Assembly (NCBI RefSeq): GCF_008065115.1
Contig: NZ_CP042913.1
Span: 1,586,338 to 1,650,337 of the forward strand
Direction: 5' to 3'
Length of the DNA stretch: 64,000 bases
From: Bythopirellula goksoeyrii
GTDB lineage: Bacteria > Planctomycetota > Planctomycetia > Pirellulales > Lacipirellulaceae
A model generated the notes under the pieces. That model was not told the origin of the DNA, did not search any database, and saw only the letters and a list, made by a program, of their open reading frames with translations. Below are positions 9,507-17,109 of the stretch, piece after piece (the stretch's first letter is position 1; every line of letters begins with the position of its first letter). Both the position numbers and the translations under genes were made by a program.

Positions 9507-10042
9507 TGTCTTATCCCTTTTTTCGAGGTCATTTGCTTGGCCAAATTCTCACGCGCTCGCTCTAGCAGTTTGTAGAAACCTGAAGCGGATAGTTCGAGTA
9601 CTTTCTGTGCAACTGGGGCGGGCTGTTCAGTCAGGTAAAAAATGTGAATTGCGAGTCGTTCGCGTTCTGGAAGTCGAGAGATGGCACGATGGAGGTCTTC
9701 GAGTTTCGAAAGTTGGCAATCATCTGTATCTTTAGCGTGCAGGTCGAAAAAAGGTTCCATCTTTAGATTGTTTATGGCGTTATTTCTTCTATGCCAATCG
9801 ATGGTCATGCGACGCGCGATTTCGACGAGCCAAGAACCAAATTGGTCGGCATGTTGAAGCTGCTCCAATTTGTGAAAAGCTCGCAGAAAAACCTCTTGAG
9901 CCAAATCCTCGGCATCTGCTTGATTTCCCAACCGGTCATAGCAGATCGCCCGCACGAGACGTCCGTACCGATCATAAAGTATCCCAAAGGCTTGTAAGTC
10001 CCCCGCTCGGACTCTCTCTACCAGTTCTGAACAGTGTTCCAT
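9503..10042 (-). CDS. ECF-type RNA polymerase sigma factor
   Basis: 179 residues from ATG 10042; a TTG at 10084 would add 14 residues. Region 2 shows DLQAFGILYDRYGRLV and the core-binding DAEDLAQEVFLRAF; region 4 shows ISRLPERERLAIHIFYL and a helix-turn-helix ending FYKLLERARENLAKQM. It directs RNA polymerase to a small stress or envelope regulon; the partner is the downstream overlapping membrane protein. The pair lies between two copies of the yjbQ 3' end, which hints at insertion. Confidence 0.9.
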   Translation of the reverse strand: MEHCSELVERVRAGDLQAFGILYDRYGRLVRAICYDRLGNQADAEDLAQEVFLRAFHKLEQLQHADQFGSWLVEIARRMTIDWHRRNNAINNLKMEPFFDLHAKDTDDCQLSKLEDLHRAISRLPERERLAIHIFYLTEQPAPVAQKVLELSASGFYKLLERARENLAKQMTSKKGIRQ

Positions 10043-10164
10043 TTTCAAGATTCCATAGTTGGGGGGGTAATCCGCCTCAATCAACTAGACGAAAGAGTTG
10101 ATAGAGATTCCACTGAAATCTATGAAAAACGTGAATACTAGCTATTACAAAGCGCAGGCAGCCT

Positions 10165-10584
10165 TTATTCGCCCCACAAGGTTGCCACGATCCGCCGTCG
10201 CCCGGCCCGGTTGCGATGTTCGCAGAGGTAGATGCCTTGCCAAGTACCCAGGCAGAGCTGGCCCTCGGAGATGGGGATCAGCTGGGAGCAGCCCAATAGC
10301 GACGATTTCACGTGGGCCGGCATGTCGTCGGGGCCCTCGCAGGTGTGACGATAGGGGAACGATTCAGGAGCGATTGCCGACAGGCTGCTTTCCAGGTCGA
10401 ACGGGACGTCGGGGTCGGCATTTTCATTGATCGACAGGGCAGCCGATGTGTGTTGTAAGAAGAGATTGAGCATCCCCATGCGAATCTGGCTGATCTCGGG
10501 CAAAGCCTCCACCAATTCAGACGTAATGAGGTGGAAGCCTCGCTTGTGGGCTTGGAGTTGCACCTGTTTTTGGAACCACGGCAT
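10165..10584 (-). CDS. yjbQ: YjbQ/UPF0047 family protein
   Basis: 139 residues from ATG 10584. It contains the family signature NLFLQHTSAALSINENADPDV, later GPDDMPAHVKSSLLGCSQLIPI, and LGTWQGIYLCEHRN near the end. UPF0047 members are small cytoplasmic proteins; E. coli YjbQ has weak thiamine phosphate synthase activity. The conserved His and Asn/Asp positions are present, so it looks functional. Its last 59 bases are duplicated at 8062-8120. Confidence 0.9.
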   Translation of the reverse strand: MPWFQKQVQLQAHKRGFHLITSELVEALPEISQIRMGMLNLFLQHTSAALSINENADPDVPFDLESSLSAIAPESFPYRHTCEGPDDMPAHVKSSLLGCSQLIPISEGQLCLGTWQGIYLCEHRNRAGRRRIVATLWGE

Positions 10585-11086
10585 GGTAAGTACTTTTGGG
10601 GTAATAAATTCGAGGTATGAATTGTTGCAACTACCAATGCTAGCATCTGTTGCGGGCTTTTCCGCACTCAAGTGTCTAGATGTCCACTAGCCGGGTGGAC
10701 AATTTGACCGGCCAACTTTTTTTCGTCCAGAGGTAGATTTGGCCGCTGGAAGCTCGGGATTTGAGGGTTCAAAGCCTGCCACGGCTACCCATACGGCACA
10801 TTTTACCCTCTCGAATCTCGTCCATCTGCTTTTTGTCAATACCTATCAGAAAAAAACTTGACTTTGTGTTCTGTGTGGTAATAATCACTTACTCAAAGGT
10901 TTGACGAGCTAGGCAAATATTGGTTTTGGGAAGCGACCCCTTCCTGGGATGGTAGTGTCTGGCAATTTGTGGTGAGTTTTCCTTCCCTGTCGAGTTGGTC
11001 ACACCAGGTTCACCGTAATACTGCTTTTTTTGGAGTGAATCTGGCCCCGCCGGGACCAATAATGTTGTTGTAGGAGTGAATTAAAA
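10585..11086. other. Intergenic region between yjbQ and a small conserved gene
   Basis: About 500 bases without a convincing gene. It carries a plausible promoter at 10858-10885 for the small gene that starts at 11087, leaving a leader of about 190 bases. The leader has no recognisable riboswitch. Confidence 0.5.
10858..10885 (+). promoter_or_regulatory. Candidate sigma70-type promoter
   Basis: TTGACT at 10858-10863, a 16-base spacer, then AATAAT at 10880-10885; both hexamers are one mismatch from consensus. It faces the small gene at 11087. Confidence 0.4.
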
Positions 11087-11317
11087 ATGCCAGACCCAAA
11101 ATTGAAGAATGTTTTTGAAGCGATCTTGAAGTATGGTCACGACGAGGATTTTGCTCCTCGAGTCGATGACCAGTTCAAGAGCACCCAAGCCCCCGCCGGA
11201 TCCCGTGAAAAGCTGGAAGTTATGGCCGAGCGGATTCGCATGGGCCATCCCTTGTGGCACTCTGATGACCGGGCTGATTACAGCGGTCTAACGGGAGCCG
11301 TCCGGCCGCGTGATTAG
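11087..11317 (+). CDS. Small conserved hypothetical protein
   Basis: 76 residues, starting MPDPKLKNVFEAILKYGHDE and ending GLTGAVRPRD. It is charged and soluble, with no signal peptide and no membrane segment. Its own promoter candidate and a strong intrinsic terminator directly after it indicate a real single-gene unit. I do not recognise a domain. Homologues in other planctomycetes are likely but could not be searched. Confidence 0.65.
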   Translation: MPDPKLKNVFEAILKYGHDEDFAPRVDDQFKSTQAPAGSREKLEVMAERIRMGHPLWHSDDRADYSGLTGAVRPRD

Positions 11318-11352
11318 TGCTGGGTGACAAGAAGTTAGTAAGCAGAATTAGA

Positions 11353-11388
11353 ACGAGCCGTCCGGAGATTTCCGGGCGGCTCGTTTTG
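11353..11388 (+). terminator. Intrinsic terminator
   Basis: ACGAGCCGTCCGGA pairs with TCCGGGCGGCTCGT around a small loop and is followed by TTTTGT. It ends the transcript of the small gene 11087-11317. Confidence 0.8.
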
Positions 11389-11549
11389 TGGGTTCTGCTA
11401 CTATCGATTTCGAACGGAGGAAGTGAACCGCGTTCCTCTGTGTTCTATTTCTTGCATTCGCCGAGTGAAAAGAGTTGCGAATAGGTTCTGGCAGCCAGTA
11501 GGCATTGCGGGGGTCAATGCAAACGGGGGTAACCAGGCAAAGCGACCGC

Positions 11550-11768
11550 TCAGCCTGCCGCCTGGAGCTCTGCGAGTCCAGTTTCCACGCAAGCGGAAAC
11601 GCTCTGCGGAGCTTTTTCAAAGGGTTCCAGTTCGTCGCGGAGAACCAAAACCTCTTTGGGAGCTTCAATACCAATTCTGACTTTGTCGCCACCGATTCGC
11701 ACGACGGTGATGACAATGTCGTCTCCGAGTCGAATTCTCTCGGCTTCTTTGCGTGATAAAACTAGCAT
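11550..11768 (-). CDS. csrA: Carbon storage regulator CsrA
   Basis: 72 residues from ATG 11768, which sits behind AAGGAGGTG, one of the strongest ribosome sites in the window. It begins MLVLSRKEAERIRLGDDI and keeps the RNA-contact residues L4 and R44 (VLVLRDELE). CsrA is a homodimeric RNA-binding protein that blocks translation by binding GGA motifs near start codons. It is slightly longer than the usual 61-70 residues. Candidate GGA-rich small RNAs occur at the right end of this window (63335-63780). Confidence 0.95.
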   Translation of the reverse strand: MLVLSRKEAERIRLGDDIVITVVRIGGDKVRIGIEAPKEVLVLRDELEPFEKAPQSVSACVETGLAELQAAG

Positions 11769-11895
11769 CTTGCACCTCCTTGTTAGGCCCGTGTTGGGCG
11801 ATGTGTACTTATGTATAGTAATCGTAGTTAGGTAGTCTAGCAATTCCAGTTGGCCGCTATTGCACAAAAAATTGTTAGTGCATTCGTATCTCGTG

Positions 11896-12198
11896 CTAGC
11901 AAACCGTCTCTTCGAGAGGAAGCTTGGGGGCCTCCTTTAAGCGTGTCCGTTGGACTCGCTCGCCTCCTGACCCGTAGAACAGAATCGAGTTCGAATCTGT
12001 TTCCCAGATCGCAGAGAGCCTCACGGCTCGGGGCCCGTGCAGGCAGAAATAAACTCCGCAAGGTTTGCCAGCCCGCGAGAGCATTCTCACGGTCAAATGG
12101 CAGCAATCACTTTTCAATAACTCCATTTTGCTAAGGGTTTCAACGACGTAACAACGAATTTCCTCAAAGTTATGAATGCGTTCGTGGCGCTCCAGCAT
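11896..12198 (-). CDS. Conserved small protein upstream of csrA
   Basis: 100 residues from ATG 12198, with GGAGG 12 bases upstream. The sequence (MLERHERIHNFEEIRCYVVE, then GKPCGVYFCLHGPRAVRLSA and WETDSNSILFYGSGGERVQ) has the feel of a compact conserved domain. I recall similar planctomycete hypotheticals, but no function. Same strand as csrA, 127 bases upstream of it, possibly co-transcribed. Soluble, no signal peptide. Candidate adaptor; function unknown. Confidence 0.6.
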   Translation of the reverse strand: MLERHERIHNFEEIRCYVVETLSKMELLKSDCCHLTVRMLSRAGKPCGVYFCLHGPRAVRLSAIWETDSNSILFYGSGGERVQRTRLKEAPKLPLEETVC

Positions 12199-12435
12199 TG
12201 AGATCGTTTGCCTCCACTGAAGTAATAGGGCGAATGATAAATGAAAAAATCCTGTCAAGTAGCTTGGCTAAATTAGGTGAACTGGCGATGAGATTATTTA
12301 TCGGCAAGATGTATCGAATACTGAAGATGAGATGAGTGCGAAGAATAGACGGAATTTTTGTCAAAACGCTCAAGTTGCAAAGCTCGCCACAGGATGGGGG
12401 AAACCTACCTAGCAATACTCTCAGATTCTCGGTGA

Positions 12436-13449
12436 TTACTGCATATTCCAGTCACCAATCAGAGTGATTTGGCGGAGAAGTTCTTCCAGCCTGGCCTGGG
12501 TAGTATTGGCCAGAGATACAGTATGTTCGATACAGATCCAGCGAATCCAATTGGTTGCAGATAAGATCAAACCACCAACATGAAACGCGGCGATGGAGCG
12601 CAGCTCGTCGTTCGTTAGTGGACGAAGCCTGGCGTAGGCACTGAAGCACTTTTGACGGTCCGCTCTCTCGCACTGGAGACCCCCAACCAGTCGGGCAATA
12701 TCTCCGGCGACCGAGTCGATCGCGACTGCTCCAAAGTCGACGATCCCCGTGACCTGAGTGCCAATAACCAGCACATTGCCAGGATGCACATCACGGAGAC
12801 ACCACTGCAAGGGGAGGGGAATACTGGCGCAATGTTCAACGGTAGCAGTCGCTCCAGGCAGGATACGCTCGATTCGAGAGAGTAACTCGAGAAGTGTCTC
12901 GCGTGTGGGCGAACGAGGTTCATCATGAACTGCCTGAAACAGTTCGGCCAATCGGCCCTGAAGCAACTCTGCGAGGAGATCCCGGCGTCGGAGAAGCCCT
13001 GGTGCGGGTTCACGTTTGACGCCGAGATTCGCGGGTCCAAAGCTCGCAGCCGCCAGGTGAAACCTAGCAAGTGTTTCGCAGGCCGCAATGCGTTGTTGCT
13101 CGTTTGAAGAGTGACTCCCGAGTGGTTGGCCAGCAAGCCAGGCAGTGAGTTCCCAGAGGTGGCCCCCATTTGAAAGAAAGGTATTTCCTGTGAGGGTTCT
13201 GTAGGGCTTGGGGACGCTGGTTATCCCTAGATGCCTGACATGTTCTATTAGTTGATGGATGGTCCGCAATTGGTCCGGAGAAGGATGATTTACTGGCCAG
13301 CATCGTAGGCAGTATTCATGCCCTTCATGCGATACTCGCCAGATTCTTGCTCCGCTGAGGCCCCCTGGAACGGCTTTCAGTTCAAGCGGCTCAATTCCCC
13401 AGTGGCTGAGGAGTGGAGCTATTTCTGCAACTTCGATTTTCGGCGTCAA
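12436..13449 (-). CDS. Aminoglycoside-phosphotransferase-like (APH) kinase
   Basis: 337 residues from a TTG at 13449 with AAGAAGG upstream; the frame stays open to 13665, but that would overlap the P-II promoter region. Motifs: the nucleotide lobe LKAVPGGLSGARIWRV, the catalytic loop WCLRDVHPGNVLVIG (usual HxDxxxxN with the first His replaced by Arg), and the metal site GIVDFGAVAIDSVAGDIARLVGG. The family phosphorylates small hydroxyl substrates such as choline, homoserine, thiamine or aminoglycosides; resistance is not implied. It is divergent from the P-II gene. Confidence 0.8.
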   Translation of the reverse strand: MTPKIEVAEIAPLLSHWGIEPLELKAVPGGLSGARIWRVSHEGHEYCLRCWPVNHPSPDQLRTIHQLIEHVRHLGITSVPKPYRTLTGNTFLSNGGHLWELTAWLAGQPLGSHSSNEQQRIAACETLARFHLAAASFGPANLGVKREPAPGLLRRRDLLAELLQGRLAELFQAVHDEPRSPTRETLLELLSRIERILPGATATVEHCASIPLPLQWCLRDVHPGNVLVIGTQVTGIVDFGAVAIDSVAGDIARLVGGLQCERADRQKCFSAYARLRPLTNDELRSIAAFHVGGLILSATNWIRWICIEHTVSLANTTQARLEELLRQITLIGDWNMQ

Positions 13450-13668
13450 AGGAATTGCCTTCTTGGTGTAATAGGTGAGTTGCTTCTGGTGCCTCTTTCT
13501 TGAGTGGAACGGCGCTATCTGCCGGTTCTTTCTCAAACGACTCGTCGATCGGTACAAAATGCAACTCACCAGTGGTCTGGCGCCAATTCGCTCGTTTCTC
13601 GCCACTTTGCCCCCCGCCTCATGCGGGTTAAACTGGGAATTGACGATTTTAACCTGACAGCACATGCC

Positions 13669-14016
13669 ATGAAACTAATTATTGCAGTTATTCAGCCGAT
13701 CAAACTGGAATCGGTCCAGCAAGCGCTCAGGCGGCTCGGTGTGACACGGCTAACCATCTGCGATGCAATGGGCTTTGCTCGTCAGCGCGGCCAAACCGAG
13801 ACCTATCGCGGCAGCGAATACGCCACCAATCTGCTACGAAAAATATCATTGGAAATTGCCGTCAACGATGATTTTGTCGAGCGCACGGTCGAATGTTTGG
13901 CGCAGCAATGCCGTACGAGCGCGGAAGGAAACATCGGCGACGGGAAAATTTTTGTGCTGCCGATGGAAGAATCGATTCAGGTGAGCGATGGAACACGCGG
14001 ACCAGGGGCGATTTAA
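13669..14016 (+). CDS. P-II family nitrogen regulatory protein
   Basis: 115 residues from ATG 13669 (MKLIIAVIQPIKLESVQQAL). The T-loop TETYRGSEY keeps Tyr51, the uridylylation site of GlnB/GlnK, and the ATP-binding end EGNIGDGKIFVLPMEESI is intact. P-II trimers sense 2-oxoglutarate and ATP/ADP and control glutamine synthetase, NtrB or AmtB. No amtB or glnA is adjacent, so GlnB versus GlnK cannot be decided. A receiver-like protein follows after 52 bases. Confidence 0.93.
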   Translation: MKLIIAVIQPIKLESVQQALRRLGVTRLTICDAMGFARQRGQTETYRGSEYATNLLRKISLEIAVNDDFVERTVECLAQQCRTSAEGNIGDGKIFVLPMEESIQVSDGTRGPGAI

Positions 14017-14068
14017 GAGAAGCTGTTAGCTGTTAGTCTTTAGTCGTTAGTCAGGGTACCTTCACTCC

Positions 14069-14416
14069 ATGTCCATTGTTTTGCTTTCACGTGATCTGAT
14101 GCTTTCCTCGAAGCTTGAGGGAGCGGCACGGAGGGTTGATCAAACGCTCAAGGTAATCGGCACAGACGAGGCAGTGCTGGAAAGTGTGGCCGATTGTCGT
14201 GTGATGGTGGTCGATCTGGAAATTCCTGGCTTGGACATAGATGAATTGGTTCAGAATCTGAAAGCTCGATCCCCAGAGGGGATCCAGGTTATTGCTTATG
14301 CTCCCCATGTCCGTACGGAAAAGCTCGCAGCAGCCAAGGAAGCCGGTTGTGATCTTGTCGTCTCGCGAGGCCAAATAATGAGCGATGCGGAATCGATCCT
14401 GCGGAGTTTCTTGTAG
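14069..14416 (+). CDS. Receiver-like small protein
   Basis: 115 residues. The order of beta strands and the phrases VMVVDLEIPGLDIDELVQNL and IQVIAYAPHVRTEKLAAAKE resemble a CheY-like fold with Asp near residue 50. The paired acidic residues at the N-terminus are replaced (LLSRDL) and the lysine strand reads LVVSRGQ. It may therefore be a pseudo-receiver. It lies 52 bases after the P-II gene on the same strand and could be co-transcribed, which suggests a link to nitrogen signalling, but this is inference. Confidence 0.6.
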   Translation: MSIVLLSRDLMLSSKLEGAARRVDQTLKVIGTDEAVLESVADCRVMVVDLEIPGLDIDELVQNLKARSPEGIQVIAYAPHVRTEKLAAAKEAGCDLVVSRGQIMSDAESILRSFL

Positions 14417-14460
14417 GCCATAACAAGCAGTGCGCAGTTCCGGCATGACGCTTGTTCCGT

Positions 14461-15735
14461 CTACGGTGTTTTTGACGCCACCTCAGGGGACTTGTTACTT
14501 TTGGGAGTACGTGGCGAGCGGAGATCTTCTCCTGGCTCTCCCTCGATTTCATCCATTTCGGTTGAATCAACATGGTGCCGCAGGAGGAGGTAAATCCCTG
14601 TACTGGCGGTCCACAGCAGCGCCATGGGATAGGAATCAGAGAAAGAGGCGAGCATGTTCTTCCAGAAGTGGATTGCTCTGGCACCCGTGATGGCGGACCC
14701 CGTTGAAAGCGCGGGGTTGTCTTCTGAGAGTGATGTGTTCACGAGGGCAGCGGTCCGTTCGGAACCTGCTCCCCAACTAACTGCCCAATCGGTGAGTGCG
14801 CTTCCAGCGGTAGCAAATCCTGCAACAACTAGATGACCGAATATTCCGAGCAGTGAGGCGACGATCACGTAGAAGCCCAACCGAAGCGGTTTTTGGTAAA
14901 CGTAGGCAGTTGCCCGACTGGCGGCGTCAAAGGCATCGCTCCGTTCGACTCCAATGGCTGCCCATGCGAGCGGCCAGCCAAACCAGAGGGCGATCAGCAC
15001 GACGGCCAAGAGGATGCCCCAGACCAAATAGAGTCCCCAGAGAACGCCAGCGATGAGTGCAAAGAAGTCAAGACGCACCAATAGTCCCATCAAGGCAAGC
15101 GGGAAGGCGAACATTGCCGCGAAGAGCAAACCAACCAGCGGTGATCCAGCCGTGGCCGTCCATTTGGTGGCCGCTGACTTGAGGGCTGCGAGTGGATCAA
15201 GAATTTCTTCACGAGACAGATAGCGGGCAGAAATACGAGAGATAGCCCCTCCGGCAAGCGCCCAGACACCGATGGCCCAGACACCGCAGAGGAAAAGTTG
15301 AAATGCCTGCCAGAACGAGGTATCCAGCCGTAAGATGCGTACAAACGGGATTGCGAGCCAACTCCAGCCTTCAACGAGTGGTCCCATTTCGTGCTGACCT
15401 AGATGTCGCCATAACCAGCGAGTGATACCCGTTCCGCGAAACTCTGCGTCCGTCGTCGTACGAAAAAAAGTTTCGCCATCACTCGACAAAGCAAGCACAA
15501 GCGTTGGTGATGAATTATCAGGTGGCCGCTCTACTGACGCGATTCTTGGCAAATCCGCAGGATCGCTGAAAGTGCCTTCGATAAAAAACCAACCACCTTG
15601 GGTGACCAGCACCCCCAGCCAGGCGATGACCAACACTCGAATAAAGAGGCTTGCCCGCAGAGCTTTCACCAAAATCAGCCACGGGAAAAGCTCGCGCCAG
15701 CGGATTTCGTAAATTGATCCGGGGGATTGCGACAT
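14461..15735 (-). CDS. Multipass membrane protein of unknown function
   Basis: 424 residues from ATG 15735; a TTG at 15783 is an alternative. About six or seven hydrophobic helices: near residues 28-50, 140-175, 205-230, 235-275, 305-330 and close to 385-400. The C-terminus is a charged tail with EIEGEPGEDLRSPRTPKSNK. No catalytic motif was recognised. It is convergent with the receiver-like gene. The topology resembles uncharacterised planctomycete membrane proteins. Confidence 0.6.
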   Translation of the reverse strand: MSQSPGSIYEIRWRELFPWLILVKALRASLFIRVLVIAWLGVLVTQGGWFFIEGTFSDPADLPRIASVERPPDNSSPTLVLALSSDGETFFRTTTDAEFRGTGITRWLWRHLGQHEMGPLVEGWSWLAIPFVRILRLDTSFWQAFQLFLCGVWAIGVWALAGGAISRISARYLSREEILDPLAALKSAATKWTATAGSPLVGLLFAAMFAFPLALMGLLVRLDFFALIAGVLWGLYLVWGILLAVVLIALWFGWPLAWAAIGVERSDAFDAASRATAYVYQKPLRLGFYVIVASLLGIFGHLVVAGFATAGSALTDWAVSWGAGSERTAALVNTSLSEDNPALSTGSAITGARAIHFWKNMLASFSDSYPMALLWTASTGIYLLLRHHVDSTEMDEIEGEPGEDLRSPRTPKSNKSPEVASKTP

Positions 15736-15847
15736 CGTGGAGGTCAACTTGCTGAGGGCTTGCAGAGCTTCGCTTAGGGGCAATTGCCACAGGCATTATA
15801 GAACGGCGGTGAAGTTTCTCCTAGTCAGCAGGTAATTGCCGCATCGT

Positions 15848-16027
15848 CTAGTTCAGCAGAGTATCGTCGTCCGGGACTTCATCGTCTTCGGGATCGGGGA
15901 CGTGAGGCAAGGAGTAGCCCTCTTCGAGCCAGCGGCCCATGTCGATTTGGCGACAGCGATTGCTGCAGAAGGGCATGGCCGTAGTTTCAGACGGCTCGAA
16001 TTGCGAGTTGCAGATAGGGCATTGCAT
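15848..16027 (-). CDS. yacG: DNA gyrase inhibitor YacG
   Basis: 59 residues from ATG 16027. The zinc site is MQCPICNSQF ... PFCSNRCRQIDMGRWL, four cysteines in the family order, followed by the acidic tail DPEDDEVPDDD. YacG binds GyrB and blocks gyrase DNA binding. It is the last gene of the minus-strand chaperone block, separated from the fmdB-like gene by a palindromic repeat. Confidence 0.9.
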   Translation of the reverse strand: MQCPICNSQFEPSETTAMPFCSNRCRQIDMGRWLEEGYSLPHVPDPEDDEVPDDDTLLN

Positions 16028-16034
16028 GGTGCAT

Positions 16035-16098
16035 GTAGGGAGGGCATCGCCCACGAAATTGATCGTAGTCCTTGATTGGTGGGCGGTGCCCACCCTAC
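16035..16098. repeat. REP-like palindrome, same family as 6876-6940
   Basis: Left arm 16035-16054, right arm 16079-16098 (GTGGGCGGTGCCCACCCTAC). The right arm is identical to 6921-6940. It overlaps and supplies the TAG stop of the fmdB-like gene on the minus strand. Confidence 0.85.
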
Positions 16099-16421
16099 GA
16101 ATCCTTCTTTGTTTTCTTCTTGGGAGTTTCTGTCTTGGATTCGCTGGTCTTTGGTTCAGACTTGGTTTTTTTGTCGCCGGTCGCTGATGCGGCGTCGCCG
16201 GGCGGTTTGTCTTTTTCGGCGCCGGATTTATACGACTCGCTACGGTAATCGGTTTGATAGAAGCCTGAGCCTTTGAATACTACGGCGGCGCCCGTCCCGA
16301 AGAGGCGGCGGAGTTTGGGTTTCTTGCACTCGGGGCACTTACGTTTCACTGATTCGTTGATGGACTGAAACAGTTCAAACTCGTGGCCACAGCCGTCGCA
16401 GAGATAGTCGTAGGTTGGCAT
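16095..16421 (-). CDS. FmdB-family zinc-ribbon protein
   Basis: 108 residues. It begins MPTYDYLCDGCGHEFELFQS and has CPECKKPKLRRLFG, giving the CxxC...CxxC zinc ribbon of the FmdB/CxxC_CXXC_SSSS family. The rest is a lysine/threonine/serine-rich low-complexity tail (residues about 70-108). The family's role is uncertain; it was linked to regulation of formamidase. It follows grpE in the chaperone block. Confidence 0.85.
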   Translation of the reverse strand: MPTYDYLCDGCGHEFELFQSINESVKRKCPECKKPKLRRLFGTGAAVVFKGSGFYQTDYRSESYKSGAEKDKPPGDAASATGDKKTKSEPKTSESKTETPKKKTKKDS

Positions 16422-16454
16422 AGTAAGTTGTCGCGTAAAAAATATGTGTCGTAA

Positions 16455-16520
16455 TAGCCTTCGCCGGAAGGCGTTGTTTGATTGGAAAACTGTGCAACCA
16501 TCGCCTTCCGGCGAAGGCTA
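16455..16520. repeat. 19-base perfect inverted repeat between grpE and fmdB-like gene
   Basis: TAGCCTTCGCCGGAAGGCG at 16455-16473 and its exact reverse complement at 16502-16520, with 28 bases between them. Each arm is itself partly palindromic. It could attenuate transcription from grpE into the fmdB-like gene, or be a dispersed repeat. Confidence 0.85.
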
Positions 16521-16524
16521 GGAT

Positions 16525-17076
16525 TCAGCTTGCGGGCCCCGTCGAGATAATGACTTGTGCGGGGCGAACGACTCGGTCGTGCAGCAGGTAGCCGACTTGG
16601 GCAACGTGGGCAACGTGCTGGGCGGGGATTTCTTCGTTGGGTTGTTGCAGGATTGCGGCGTGAATTTGCGGATCGAAGGGTTCAGCCATGGCTTCAATTG
16701 GTTTGCAATGATGCTGCGCAAGCAGGGTCAGCAGTTGTTGATGGACCAATTTGAATCCGTCGAGCAGAGATTTAGCTTCCCCTGATTTCTCAGCGGCCTC
16801 GATGGCACGTTCGATGTTGTCGACCACAGGCAGCAGATCGCGGAGGATGGGCATGGCCGCGTAACGCTGTTGTTCGTTGAGTTCACGTGTCGTGCGGGCC
16901 CGCAGGTTTTCCATGTCAGCCTGCAAACGGAGGACTCGGTCCTTCTCGGCAGCCAACTCAGCGGCTTCGCTGCTCTCGGCTTCTTCGAAATTCATGTCAG
17001 CGATCGCTTCGTCTTGCAACTCTTCGACGTCCGAGTTCGCCTTTTGACTATCTTCAGGGGATGGTTTTACCGCCAT
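16525..17076 (-). CDS. grpE: Nucleotide exchange factor GrpE
   Basis: 183 residues. An acidic N-terminus is followed by the long helix RVLRLQADMENLRARTTREL and the beta domain with IEAMAEPFDPQIHAAILQQP and VGYLLHDRVVRPAQVIIS, all diagnostic of GrpE. It releases ADP from DnaK. dnaK itself is not in this window. It lies 33 bases after dnaJ on the same strand, so the two are very likely co-transcribed. Confidence 0.95.
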   Translation of the reverse strand: MAVKPSPEDSQKANSDVEELQDEAIADMNFEEAESSEAAELAAEKDRVLRLQADMENLRARTTRELNEQQRYAAMPILRDLLPVVDNIERAIEAAEKSGEAKSLLDGFKLVHQQLLTLLAQHHCKPIEAMAEPFDPQIHAAILQQPNEEIPAQHVAHVAQVGYLLHDRVVRPAQVIISTGPAS

Positions 17077-17109
17077 CGGTCCAATTTCTCCTCTTGGAAG
17101 ACTCGTTGT

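Noticed and set aside
12436-13449. Antibiotic resistance gene
   Set aside because: The APH fold is shared by many metabolic kinases and nothing here points to an aminoglycoside substrate.
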